Below, piece by piece: positions 38,371-48,800 of a stretch of DNA of 64,000 nt. Location of the stretch: the NCBI GenBank assembly GCA_004369085.1, contig ML210156.1:62001-126000 (forward strand). Direction: 5' to 3'. The translations under genes were made by a program, and so were the position numbers. The stretch's first letter is position 1. Every line of letters starts with the position of its first letter. The notes below the pieces were generated by a model that made no database searches, was not told the origin of the DNA, and saw only the letters and a program-made list of their open reading frames with translations. The DNA is from Coprinopsis marcescibilis. Its lineage: Eukaryota; Basidiomycota; Agaricomycetes; Agaricales; Psathyrellaceae.

Positions 38371-38638
38371 CTAGCGAATAGTCTCAAGATGATCATATAC
38401 TGCACCTTTACAGCGTCACGAGCGTCATACAAGTCTCTGTACATACCCTGCGTATGTCAGTCGAATTCTCCGATGGCATGCCGGACATGCAGTAAACTTG
38501 AAGTGACATCACTGTTCTTTTCTATCCTAATTGAAGTACATGAGTCGATGTCGCTGTCACGGTAAATGGTAGTACCATCACCACAGGAGTACAGAGCATA
38601 TGTATTGTACATTGAATGGACAGAATATCATATTCGAG

Positions 38639-39529
38639 TTACTTTCTCCAGCTTTCAAAGGCTCTGGGGGTAATGGCATGCAATTGCTCCTTGTATCTCT
38701 CGACGGCCCTGGTCGAAACAAGTGGCTTCCAGCTGATCATCTCCTCCTCAACCCGGAATCTGCTTCGATTCAAGACATACTTGATGATGTCCAACGCCTT
38801 AGCGCCAGCCTCTATGCAATCCGCTCCAGCTCGTACCGCATCACCAAACTCTGTATTAAACCAAGCGCGGGCCTCAGGGGACCTAGTTTCGAACTCCATT
38901 CTCGCCAAGACCACCGTGCTCGCGTCAGCCACATTCTCGAGATACCAGGGTAGCGGATTAAGACCATTGGACATCCTACGCCCCGCATAATGTGGGAAAA
39001 GTGCTAATCGGTGATTATAGGGAAAGCTGTAACAGCCAAGTCAGAGAGTCAGTAAATAGCATATGACAGCAGAGGGGTTAAACCAAACACTAACCGTTTT
39101 CCGTGGTCAGCCATAACTCGCGTCATCCGGTCTGCAGGATACGATTTCTTCAGGTGACCCACGGTATACTTTCCCCCGACGGCGAGCACAAGACGTTCCT
39201 TCGAATCAGGATCTCTGTCTGGCATCTCCCCGATATAAAAGTGGCAGAATCTTTCGCGGAGGCGAGGTTCGAGCTCCTCGCAGGCCTTCTGGCCGATAAT
39301 ATTGTTCTGCAACGGAGCGAGCGTTAGGAGCTAGCTAGAGGATACGCTCAGAGCGACAGCTCACAAGTCCTGAGTTCATGATAGCGATGGGGAAGAACCT
39401 GAACAACGTGAGAGGCCAGTCAGCCAAGAACCCAATATACATATATGTCGTGGCTTACCAGACGACTGTATCGTCTAAGGTGAGGTCTTCAGGAGCTATA
39501 TCCGTTAGTTCATGTAGTCACGGAGACAT
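38639..39529 (-). CDS. Tandem paralogue D, in-frame TGA at codon 4
   Basis: Exons (minus): 39459-39529, 39365-39398, 39095-39306 and 38639-39026; 235 codons. Exon 1 is M-S-P-stop, then LHELTDIAPEDLTLDDTVV, with Ala and Leu substitutions not seen in the others. Exon 2 encodes FFPIAIMNSGL. Exon 3 begins NNIIGQKACEELEPRLRERF, and exon 4 has MSNGLNPLPWYLENVADAST. EAGAKALDIIKY is one residue shorter than in copy C. It ends TPRAFESWRK. The exon-4 acceptor precedes CTTTCCC rather than CTTCCCC, without effect on the frame. Confidence 0.7.
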
Positions 39530-39631
39530 GAGAATACCCGGGTTGCTGCGCTGGATTACAGGAAAGAGCGTAGGGACGTCGAAGTGTCATGCGAGCAACG
39601 AAGGTAATAAGTACACAGAGTATTCTGTTCG

Positions 39632-39646
39632 ATCGATGTTATCGAT
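39632..39646 (-). promoter_or_regulatory. ATCGAT inverted repeat upstream of copy D
   Basis: A perfect repeat, 103 bp upstream of the copy D ATG. Confidence 0.55.
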
Positions 39647-39860
39647 GGTTGAAGATCATGTGGCAGGTCAACAGTCCTTCTTTCACATTTCCTTGAGATC
39701 ACGCACACACAGAGAGCCACCCCATGGCGAACGCGATGCATCCTATACATAGGTCAGTCGAGTATACGTCAGGCCAATCTCAGCAATAAGATGCGTGCGT
39801 CTTCGTTGTCGTCAATGGACACCCTCGAGATCATCGTCGAGCGAGCAAGCCATGATAACC

Positions 39861-39870
39861 TTAAGCGCCC
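39861..39870 (+). promoter_or_regulatory. TTAAGCGCCC motif upstream of copy D
   Basis: The decamer lies 332 bp upstream of the ATG. Confidence 0.4.
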
Positions 39871-40054
39871 ATTGACGAATAGTCTTAGTCCAAGCTCTGC
39901 GATATCATGCCGACCATATTGGAATCCCTTGCGTCATCTTGGTCGCAGTGCCCGACACGATGTACCGCACAACTCGGTAACTTGAAGGTTTGGTAAAATA
40001 GAAAGGCATAGACATGTATTCTACAAGCGGTAATACCAAGATATCATGATAGTG

Positions 40055-40960
40055 TTACTTTCTCCAGCTTTCGAGGGGTCTGGGGATAAGCTTTGCTAAT
40101 TGCTCCTTGAAGACCTCGCTGGCCTTTGTTGACGCGACTGGCTTCCCGCTGATCATCTCCTCCTCGACCCGGAACTTGTTTCGGTTCAAGGCATATTTGA
40201 TGACATCCATCGCCTGAATCAGGCCAATCTGGCCAGGCTCCCCAGCCTCTATGCAATCCGCTCCAGCCCGTACCGCGTCACCAAACTGCGTATTAAACCA
40301 GGCTCTGCGCTGAGGCAGCCAACGTTCGAACCCCATTCTCACAATAACGACCGTAGATGGGTCAGCCACATTCTCAAGATACCAGGGTAGCGGATTAGCA
40401 CTGGATATTGTAGGCCCCCTGTGATGTAGGAAAACGGCTAATCGGTGGTTGTAGGGGAAGCTGGGATAACCATGTCATAAAGTCAGTAGCATATTCGATG
40501 ACAGGGGGTTTAAAATCAACTCACCGTTTTCCATGATCAGCCATAGCTCGCGTAATTTTGTCTGCAGGAAATGAGCGCTCCAGGTAGCTCACGTCGTATT
40601 TTCCGCCAACGGCGAGCACAAGACGTTCTTTTGAATCAGGATCTCTGTCTGGCATCTCCCCGATATAGAAATGGCAAAATCGTTCAGAGCGTTTAAAGGC
40701 CCAGGTGAGCTTCTCGTCAGCTTCCTGGCCGATAAGATCTTCCTGCAACGTAGCATGTGTTAGAGCTACATGATATGTACAGAGCATAGCGCATACAAGT
40801 CCTTCATTGCCGACGAGGAAGGGGAAGAACCTGGACAACACGGTAAGCCAGTCAGACGGATCCCAGAGTACATATATTCTGTGGCTTACCAGACTACGGT
40901 ATCGTCTGAAGTGAGTTCCTCAGGATATATATCCGTTAGTTCATGTAGTCACGGCGACAT
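40055..40960 (-). CDS. Tandem paralogue E, in-frame TGA at codon 4
   Basis: Exons (minus): 40890-40960, 40797-40830, 40525-40742 and 40055-40460; 243 codons. Exon 1 is M-S-P-stop (Ser coded TCG rather than TCT), then LHELTDIYPEELTSDDTVV. Exon 2 encodes FFPFLVGNEGL. Exon 3 starts EDLIGQEADEKLTWAFKRSE and has GGKYDVSYLERSFPADKITR. Exon 4 has FPYNHRLAVFLHHRGPTISS and NPLPWYLENVADPSTVVIVR, then the PGQI-type insertion, and ends IPRPLESWRK. MISGKP replaces MISWKP here and in F. Confidence 0.7.
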
Positions 40961-41066
40961 GATAGTATTCAGTTCGCTGCTCTGGTGATCAGAGAGAAAT
41001 GCAAGATGGGGTGTAGAAACGGAAGCGTCATGCAGAAGCAATAAGTACACGGAGGAAGCCTCCTCA

Positions 41067-41081
41067 ATCGATGTTATCGAT
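41067..41081 (-). promoter_or_regulatory. ATCGAT inverted repeat upstream of copy E
   Basis: A perfect repeat, 107 bp upstream of the copy E ATG. Confidence 0.55.
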
Positions 41082-41290
41082 GGTTGGAGATCATGTGGCA
41101 GGCCCGTCCCTCCGACGTCATACTCCTTTCTTTGAGATCACGCACATGCAGATTCACAGAGACACACCATAGCGAACACGATGCATCCTATACATAGGTC
41201 AGTCGAATACAGATCAGGGTGATTCCAGCGATAGCTGCGTCTTCGTTGTTGGTAATGGATCATCATCGAGCGAGCAAGTCCATAATAACC

Positions 41291-41300
41291 TTAAGCGCCC
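41291..41300 (+). promoter_or_regulatory. TTAAGCGCCC motif upstream of copy E
   Basis: The decamer lies 331 bp upstream of the ATG. Confidence 0.4.
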
Positions 41301-41713
41301 ATTGCCAAATAGTCTTCGCCCAGTTCTATGGTAGCTTCCTGACCTTATTGAGATCCCCAGCGTCATTTTGCTTGCGGCGCCCGATACTCACAAGGATCTG
41401 AGCCAAAATTCCTGTACCAGCTCAAACGCTGTGGTCAAGCTCGTCGCCGATGGCACTCCCAGTGCAGATTTTAAAGACCCGTACTAGGTTCCAACACAAA
41501 GTGTCCGATGCACGGAGAGATAGTTGAACGAACGTCGACTTTGCTTTGCGCTCAAATAGTAAGGACGATGCAACTTGTATACTACAATATGTTACTGTCA
41601 AACTACGAACGCGATACGTTGTGCATAATAGACTGGATAAATCGGTCGAGACACCGCGGTGACTTGAAAATAGAAAGACATAAGTGGGCATGTCAAGACA
41701 TATCATGATGGCG

Positions 41714-42612
41714 TCATGTTCTCCAGCGTTCGAGGGGTTTCGGGGTAAGGGTAGCCAATTGCTCCTTGTAGACCTCGCCGGCCTTCGTCGACGCGATTGG
41801 CTTCCCGCTGATCATCTCCTCCCCGACACGGAATTTGTTTCTGTTTAAGGCATACTTGATGACGTCCATCGCTTTAATCAGGCCAATCTGGCCAGGCTCT
41901 CCAGCCTCTATGCAATCCGCTCCAGCCCGTACCGCGTCACCAAACTGCGTATTAAACCAGGCACGCCGCTGAGGCAACCAACTTTCGAACCCCATTCTCA
42001 CCAAAACTACCGTGGATGGGTCAGCCACATTCTCGAGATACCAGGGTAGCGGATTAAGACTACTGGACATTGTAGCCCCCTGGTAATGAAGGAACATCGC
42101 TAATCGGTGGTTATAGGGGAATCTGGGAAACCAGTCAGACAGTCAATGACTGGAGGTTCAAAACGAACTAACCGTTTTCCGTGATCAGCCATAGCTCGAG
42201 TAATCCGGTCTGCAGGAAATGAGCGCTCCAGGTAGCCCACGTCATATTTTCCGCCAATGGCGAGCACAAGACGTTCCTTTGAATCAGGATCTCTGTCTGG
42301 CATCTCTCCAATATAAAAATGACAAAATCTTTCACGGCGATTGAAGGCCCGGAGGAGCTGCTCGCGAGCATCTCGGCCGATAATATCCACCTGAAATGCA
42401 GGAGGTGTTAGACAGCTAAATGATATGTACAGAGTACAACAGCCTACAAGTCCTTCTCTGCCAACAAGGAAGGGGAAAACCCTGAAAAACACGGTTGCCC
42501 AGTCAGCCGAGATCACAGAATACATATATTTTATGGCTTACCAGACCACTGTATCGTCTGAAGTGAGCTCTTCAGGATTTATGTCTGTTAGTTCTTGTAG
42601 TCACGGAGACAT
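41714..42612 (-). CDS. Tandem paralogue F, in-frame TGA at codon 4
   Basis: Exons (minus): 42542-42612, 42448-42481, 42173-42390 and 41714-42122; 244 codons. Exon 1 is M-S-P-stop, then LQELTDINPEELTSDDTVV. Exon 2 encodes VFPFLVGREGL, the only copy with Val first. Exon 3 starts VDIIGRDAREQLLRAFNRRE and has GGKYDVGYLERSFPADRITR. Exon 4 has NHRLAMFLHYQGATMSSSLN, the PGQI-type insertion and RVGEEMISGKP. It ends TPKPLERWRT with a TGA stop instead of the TAA used in A-E. Confidence 0.7.
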
Positions 42613-42725
42613 GACAAGATCTGGTTTGCTGCTCTGCTCTGGTGATCAGAGAGAAAGACAGGAGGGGGAGTGAGGACTCGGAAGTCGCAGGCAGAAGTCA
42701 TAAGTACACGGAGGAAGCCTCCTCG

Positions 42726-42740
42726 ATCGATGTTATCGAT
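42726..42740 (-). promoter_or_regulatory. ATCGAT inverted repeat upstream of copy F
   Basis: A perfect repeat, 114 bp upstream of the copy F ATG. Confidence 0.55.
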
Positions 42741-42946
42741 GGGTAAAGATCATGTGGCAGGCCCGTCCCTGCGTCACACTCCTGTCCTTGAGATCACACA
42801 CACAGAGAGATACCACGATGCGCTCTATACATAGCTCAGTGGAGGATACCTCAAGGCCTCCGTGATAGCTTCATCCCCGCAGTCCATATCTTTGGACACT
42901 TATTCAAGGCCATCGAGCGAGCAATGTGCTTAATTACCTGATAACA

Positions 42947-42956
42947 TTAAGCGCCC
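42947..42956 (+). promoter_or_regulatory. TTAAGCGCCC motif upstream of copy F
   Basis: The decamer lies 335 bp upstream of the ATG, just outside the 3' end of copy H. Confidence 0.4.
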
Positions 42957-43052
42957 GTTCGCAAAATTGACTCCGACCTACCTGTAGCCTGTAGGGATTG
43001 CAGGACCCAGATTGCTCAATCCCATAAGAATATAGAATTACGTTCTCCAGCT

Positions 43053-43937
43053 TTAGAGGGGTCCGGGGGCAAGGGTATCCAGAGTCTTCCTGTAGATATT
43101 GCCAGCTTTCGTCGACACTACCGGTGCCCAGCTGATCATCTCCTGCTCGAGGTGCAGACTATCTCGATTCAATGCATACTTGATAACCTCCAACACACTG
43201 TCCTCGCCAACATCCATGCAATCCGCTCCCACCCGTACCATGTCACCAAAGAGCTCATTAAACATCGCGCGGGTGTTATCCGGCCAACGTTCGAACCCTG
43301 CTCTCGCAATAACAGTTGTAGCACGCTCACGCCTGTTCAGGTCATAATAGTCTACCAGATCAAGACCTCTGGACATAGACCACCTGTTGTTATAAAGGAA
43401 AAGCGCTACCCGGTGTTTATCGGTGGTGGAGCTAAAACCCAACTCTCAAGTAAGCATCTCATACTCGACAAGCGCCACCAAACTCACCTCTTCGCGTAGT
43501 CCGACAGAACCCGTTTTATCCGTTCTGCGTTATTCACGTGCATCGCCGCATCGACATTATAGTCTGTGCAAATGGCGAGCACAAGCCGTTCATGTGAGTA
43601 GGGATCCTTGTCCGGCATTTCTCCCGAATAAAAATGACAAGGCGTTCCAATGAAATATTCTATGCTGCAGGCCTTCTCCCAGGCCTCCTGGCCGATAAGA
43701 TCTTTCTGAAATACCGTAAGCTGAGCAATTCCAGTATATATTGAGGAACGTCAACGTACAAGTCCCATAGCCTTCTTGGGATTAATGAACATTAACCTGA
43801 ACGACAGGTCATATCAGCCAACCGGGAACCAACGATCAATGCGTTGTAGCTTACCAGACCACTGTATCGTTTGGAGTGAGATATCCAGGCGTTAGACCTT
43901 CTAATTCTTGAAACAATGGATTGGGGGTCGAGGACAT
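43053..43937 (-). CDS. Paralogue family member H, diverged, no early stop
   Basis: Exon 1 is 43855-43937 (83 nt) and exon 2 is 43760-43796 (37 nt); two further exons end at 43053. The N-terminus is fully open: MSSTPNPLFQELEGLTPGYL, then TPNDTVV. At the place where A-G have TGA CTA, H has TTG TTT. Exon 2 encodes LMFINPKKAMGL. Exon 3 has DLIGQEAWEKACSIEYFIGT, CHFYSGEMPDKDPYSHERLV and LAICTDYNVDAA. Exon 4 has HRVALFLYNNRWSMSRG, NELFGDMVRVGADCMDVGED and EVIKYALNRDSLHLEQEMIS. The chain stops at APGPL because the Glu codon of the family's final ESWRK is TAA here, so five residues are lost. It lacks the upstream ATCGAT inverted repeat, and only a poor match to TTAAGCGCCC is seen. Confidence 0.72.
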
Positions 43938-45835
43938 GACAGTACCGATCCAGGGTTCCCAGTAGCGAAGAAGAACACGAAAGGACAAAGGGAAGGGTGG
44001 TGTGAAAGCGATGCGCACGCTTGGTTGATTGCTGTTAATGATTGTTCATGTGTGCCGCCTCGCCTGCGAGACCCACAGCTTAGCCTTGTGTGTACATCAC
44101 AGAAGTGTGTACCCGAATCCTACCGCGACAGCCTCCTCAGCCTGTTCAGTCCATTATCTTCTGCTTTACGTTACCCCAGAAGTTATACTACTATATATAT
44201 ATACGTATCAGGAGAACAAGGACTTCAAATACTTCGCACTGGCTCCTTGAAACAAAGGAACACATCTCATTAATTCTAGGCACCATAAATTACGAGCGCC
44301 CGCGGTCAAGTCCCTGAATTATGAAGTGACTATTGGGTATGTACAAATGAACCCGTCTCTGTAACCTGTAACCATCCTGATTCAGTCGTCTTAGGTACCC
44401 CTTGGGACCCCCGGACTCTGGATAACCATGATACGAATTGTTCCTAGTTTTGATCAGTTGAACCATCCCTCCGACGGCGGCGCCACTCAAAGAGATGAGA
44501 ATCACAAAGTGTCGTACCGTCCTGACCAAGTCTTGACCGCGACCAGAACTCACCTTTCTATACACCTTTCCCTCGGACAAGTTCAGTTCCAGACAAACCG
44601 CAGATCCCATCCCGCCCGGAGCCTCCATCAATCCCCACCTCACACGCAGCAACGATATCGATGGTGATTGGTGCAACTATATACTTAGTTCGCTACTACT
44701 GAGAGAAGGTGTCTGATGGAACTCAAGGCTGACTTCAAGGGGGAAGATGGCAGGGTTGGCCATTCCCATACCAACGCCCTTTGACATCGAAGCTAGGACA
44801 GAGGACGAGCGGGGATCGTCAGTTCGGTCCTGGCGCATGCTCACGCGCTCATGCTTGAACCGAAGCGGCGACCTTGTTGAACGGCGGTGGCGAGGCCACG
44901 AGGTTGTAACAACTATGTATGTAGTTGGGAAGGTGAGTTGTGAAATGCCGATACACATAACACTGTATGCTTCCATCGGAAGAAAACCCAGAGATAAGTA
45001 AAGTTTCTGTCCCTACCCCACTCACACTAATGACCAACCTGTGTTAGGACTTGAAGGGTACCGGGGGAAGACTACCGGCCTCCGCGAACCATAAGGAAAT
45101 CTCTTTTCTTCGAGATTTATTTCTGTTCAAGTGTGCAAAATTCATGGCGTGCTGTTGGATCCGGTGCGAAGCACGGGGTATCGGGAAGAGTGCCGGGAAA
45201 ATATATTTTTCTCGCGCTGAAGTACACAAAATCTCCCAGCTGACAGCCGAAGCGACAGTACACGGGCGCTGGTGGTGGCTAATAGATTCACTAGTTCAGA
45301 TGGGTAAGAAGTAGTGCTGAGCGACAGGGTTGGTGTATTGTTGAGCACCGAGATGATCGAATTTGCAAAGACCAGAGTTAGCTTTGGAGACAGACTTTGA
45401 CGTACATAGGCCAGAAGGCAATTGTATACGAAGCTGGGCGCAGTCTTAACCTCGAACATACCTAGCGCTCTGGCGCCAACGTAATTCGAAGCAAGCGATG
45501 AGCCGAAGAGCTCCTCCTTGACGTTTCGACAAGTCTATCAAGATCGCCTGGCCCAGAGCAACACGTTTCGAGCTTCAAGCATAAGAAATGCTTAAAGTTT
45601 ATTAAAATCCAAAGATGACAGGCGTTTAAAGAAGATGAATGGGGCGAAGCGAGAAGAATTCCTTTCTTTGGAAACGCGAAGTAAGGTGTAGGAAAGCGAA
45701 ATGGGAGCGAGTAATGCAGAAGCGAGGAAAGAAAATTGTGTTACGCACGTATTAATAGTAAGCGCGCTAAATGTTTTTACGCCCACGCTGTGATTGGCCG
45801 ACGTTTCCCTCCCCCTCCTCCTCCTCCCGCCTGAT
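43938..45835. other. Intergenic region with one unassigned minus-strand frame
   Basis: About 1.9 kb lies between H and the disordered-protein gene. A 128-residue minus-strand frame at 44290-44676 contains a hydrophobic stretch HFVILISLSGAAVGGMVQLI. It could be part of a small multi-exon membrane protein gene, with an upstream frame at 44677-44785 that begins MSKGVGMGMANPAIFPLEVS. I cannot support a splice model. A short TA-rich run is at about 44191-44203. A CT-rich tract (45810-45830) precedes the next start codon. Confidence 0.35.
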
Positions 45836-48800
45836 ATGGCGACACGACCAAGCTGCATGTCTCTGCGCGAGTTCAATACGTTGGTGACAGCGGCATTCGT
45901 CACCGACACCGGCGTCAGGCCCAACGCAGTAACAATACCCCCGTCGTCGTCGGTGGACAGTGATGAAAGTGGTGATGATGGGTAGGTCCACTCTCTATTC
46001 CCCCCGAACTATTTCAATTTCGTATGCTTTATTCCATTTGGGCCATGGCGGCGCAACAACAGCTTTCGCTTCCATGACTGATGAAATTTATTGAATTGTT
46101 GATGGTGCCCCTTGAAATTTATTTACGCAGGCCTTACTTATACTTTTATGTACTTCCAGAAATGAATTCCAGGAAGGGTGTGTCGACGTAGCATTGGTGA
46201 CGAGACGACATCGATTGGCGACCAACGACAGGGACTTATTAGCAACAACAGCCTCCTCTAGATCCCGTTTGTCGGGAACGGCAGACCGATTGCAGCCTGG
46301 GGCGTCGTTACCAGCCGACAGCGCACCACATTCCTTTCTTTCTTTCGACTATTCTCCTCCTGCGTCCTACCAGAGTCCCTCGCCCCTTTCGACGCCGATT
46401 ACAGCCAACACCGCGAAAGCTACACGTACGCCAAGTAGCATATTGGGCTCATTCTGCCAGTTTTTGGCCCCTCGGACGACCCCAAAGAATACAGACGAAA
46501 GAGGTCGCTCGTTTATACTTGGCCTCCACCAACCCAAATTCGGTGTCGCGCGAAGAGCACAACAACCAGAGCATTCAGACGCGCCTTGTAGTCCTTTAGG
46601 AAGCCATTACGACCCCTCATCCAATCGTGATATCGAACACAGGGGAACCTGCCCTTTGTCCAGGTACTCTACAGAAACCTCGACGCCTTCATATCCTATG
46701 CACCCCACATCGTTGCCTCTAGCCAGTTTGGCTATACAAACTCAACTTCAGGGCTCAACACCACGCTATGATTCACCGGTATCTCCTACGAGTCCGACTG
46801 CTGGGAACGCCAACCGCAAATCCTTCCCCCTGCTCCAACGTCTGAAACGCCAGGCATCAGCCCTAGTCAAGCCTTCCAGCCCAACAACAGCAACTGCACC
46901 CTGGGCCGAGTCAAGCGACGAAGCACAACGGGAAATCCCTGACACCGTCTCGTGCAAGCGCCAAAGTCAGATACCCCTGTTCGAGAAACCAGTCCAGACC
47001 GTGTCCTTTGCACCTTCACCCACCCAGAGTGTCTTCGCCACCAATTCGGCTCTCTCTCTGTCGCCATCCGCGTCTGAGACCTTTGACTCGTCGAGTTCGT
47101 TCTTGGATTGCGGGCCTGATGAAGGCTCGTCACTGTTCAAGCGGATGTCGCGTGGGGGAGGGGGGAAAGGGAAGAATGTCATTGGGAGGTCAACATCTAC
47201 TTCGAAGGGTGGGGAGACGCGGGGGCTGCGGCATGGTCGCTCCATGCCAACGCTCACGCTCTTCCAAAACCGGAACACCAACTTCAGCTATACAGTTGAG
47301 GATGCTCATGACAACGACGAGGACGACCGGGAGGAAGGGGATGAATACGACGACGACGACGACGTGAGGTCATGTTTAACGACCACAGAGACAGTGGAGA
47401 GCACAACATCAGCTGAATCGGATTTTATCCCGTTCATTCCATTGGTGCTGCAGTATGAAAGGGGAATGCTGCATAATGGGGGGCAGACACGCGGTGGGGG
47501 TTCCAAGATGGCCTTGGATGTATCCCAGGCGGGTGGGACGTACGTGAGGGCACGCACACGGTCGGCAGTTCAGAGTAGTCGAGGCGTGGACGCACCTGTC
47601 CTGCGAACGTGTGGGACCACCTATACTCCCCCTTCGCCGACGCCTAGCTCTAATGAGGGATCCCTCGAGAGCATGCAGTCTGCCTCATTATATTCGCTCA
47701 ACTCTGCATCGACGCAATCGCCAATTACGCCTCAGACACCAGTGTTCACGTATGAAGATGATTGCGGGACAGTTACGCCTCCGATATCGGTGTGCATGGA
47801 TGGAGAGGATGATGGGACGAGCACGGGTACAGCGGGTACGACGGTGGATGGTGTCGTTACGGTTGCAAGCGAGACTCATGTGAGTGGGGATAAAAAGGTA
47901 CGTTTGAGATTCAGTATTGTGCTGTATGATCGGAGGCTGATGATGATACTTGATTCTCTTCTGATCCTCTTAATAGGCGGACCTTTTAAGTGCTTCGCGG
48001 TCGAGGACATTATCGCCCAGTTCTACCAGGACTTCCAACTCCGCATCTTCCTATTTCTTCCGTTCGCCTCTACCTGCGAACCAAGAAGACAAATCGACCG
48101 TGAACCCCTTCAACTCGGTGGGCAGCAGAAGCAAAAGGTCCCCGCATCAATCAGCCCGAGCGTTCCATGCATATGTGTCGCAAGCTTCAAAATCGACAGA
48201 TGTGGCACATCACAGCCATCATTCGGATTCTGCTAAGCCAGAAGACATTGTAGATGTTGATGGGGGCGTTTCAAGGGGAGGGATGGAAGGGAGAGAATTA
48301 AGAAGAGATAATGATCCAACATGTGATGAAGATGATGATGGGGGAGATAGAGCTCGTTCTATATTCTCAATCGCGACTTCGGCATCATGCTATTCAATGG
48401 AATCGTTGGATTGTGGGAGGATTGTGGTGGAGGGTGGAACGGGTATGGGCAGTAGCGTGTTGGGCCGTTTGAAGCAGCGCAAAGCAGGGAGCGTAGATGA
48501 GGATGAAGAGGTGGAAAGTGAAGCAGATGTGGATGAAGATGGTGATTTTGAAACTGCTCGGTCAGAGATCATTGGTCCTGCACAGCCTGTCTACGATGAT
48601 GGCGATAATGACATCTTCACTTGGGCTAGCAGAGACCCACCTGACGAAGATGCATCACCTGCCTCCGCACCAACTGCGAGTTTCCCTCTTAATCAGGCCT
48701 TCCTTCATCCGCCTGTTCATCATCGTGTCAGCGACCCCACCGCACAAAGGCGAGTGAAGGGAGAGTTTGACTTTGGACCTTTTCAAGAGGGTTTAGCGCC

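Larger units (their letters stand above)
33690..43052. repeat. Head-to-tail tandem array of six paralogous genes (A-F)
   Basis: Six units occur on the minus strand with start codons at 34588, 36586, 38014, 39529, 40960 and 42612, spaced 1.4-2.0 kb. Each unit comprises a four-exon gene of about 0.9 kb and a spacer of about 0.44-1.1 kb. The spacers share blocks in the same order: TTAAGCGCC, a GATGCATCCTATACATAGG-like block, a GATCACACACACAGAGA-like block, GATCATGTGGCAGG and the ATCGAT inverted repeat. Exon 1 is 71 nt and exon 2 is 34 nt in every unit. B, E and F share an in-frame insertion around PGQI in exon 4 that A, C and D lack. Apart from the ORF at 35095-35361, the spacers hold no further gene I can support. 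Confidence 0.9.

Noticed and set aside
33690..43052. Transposon or CRISPR-like repeat array
   Set aside because: The repeated units are intron-containing genes with promoters; no terminal repeats, target-site duplications, transposase or short spacer pattern are seen.
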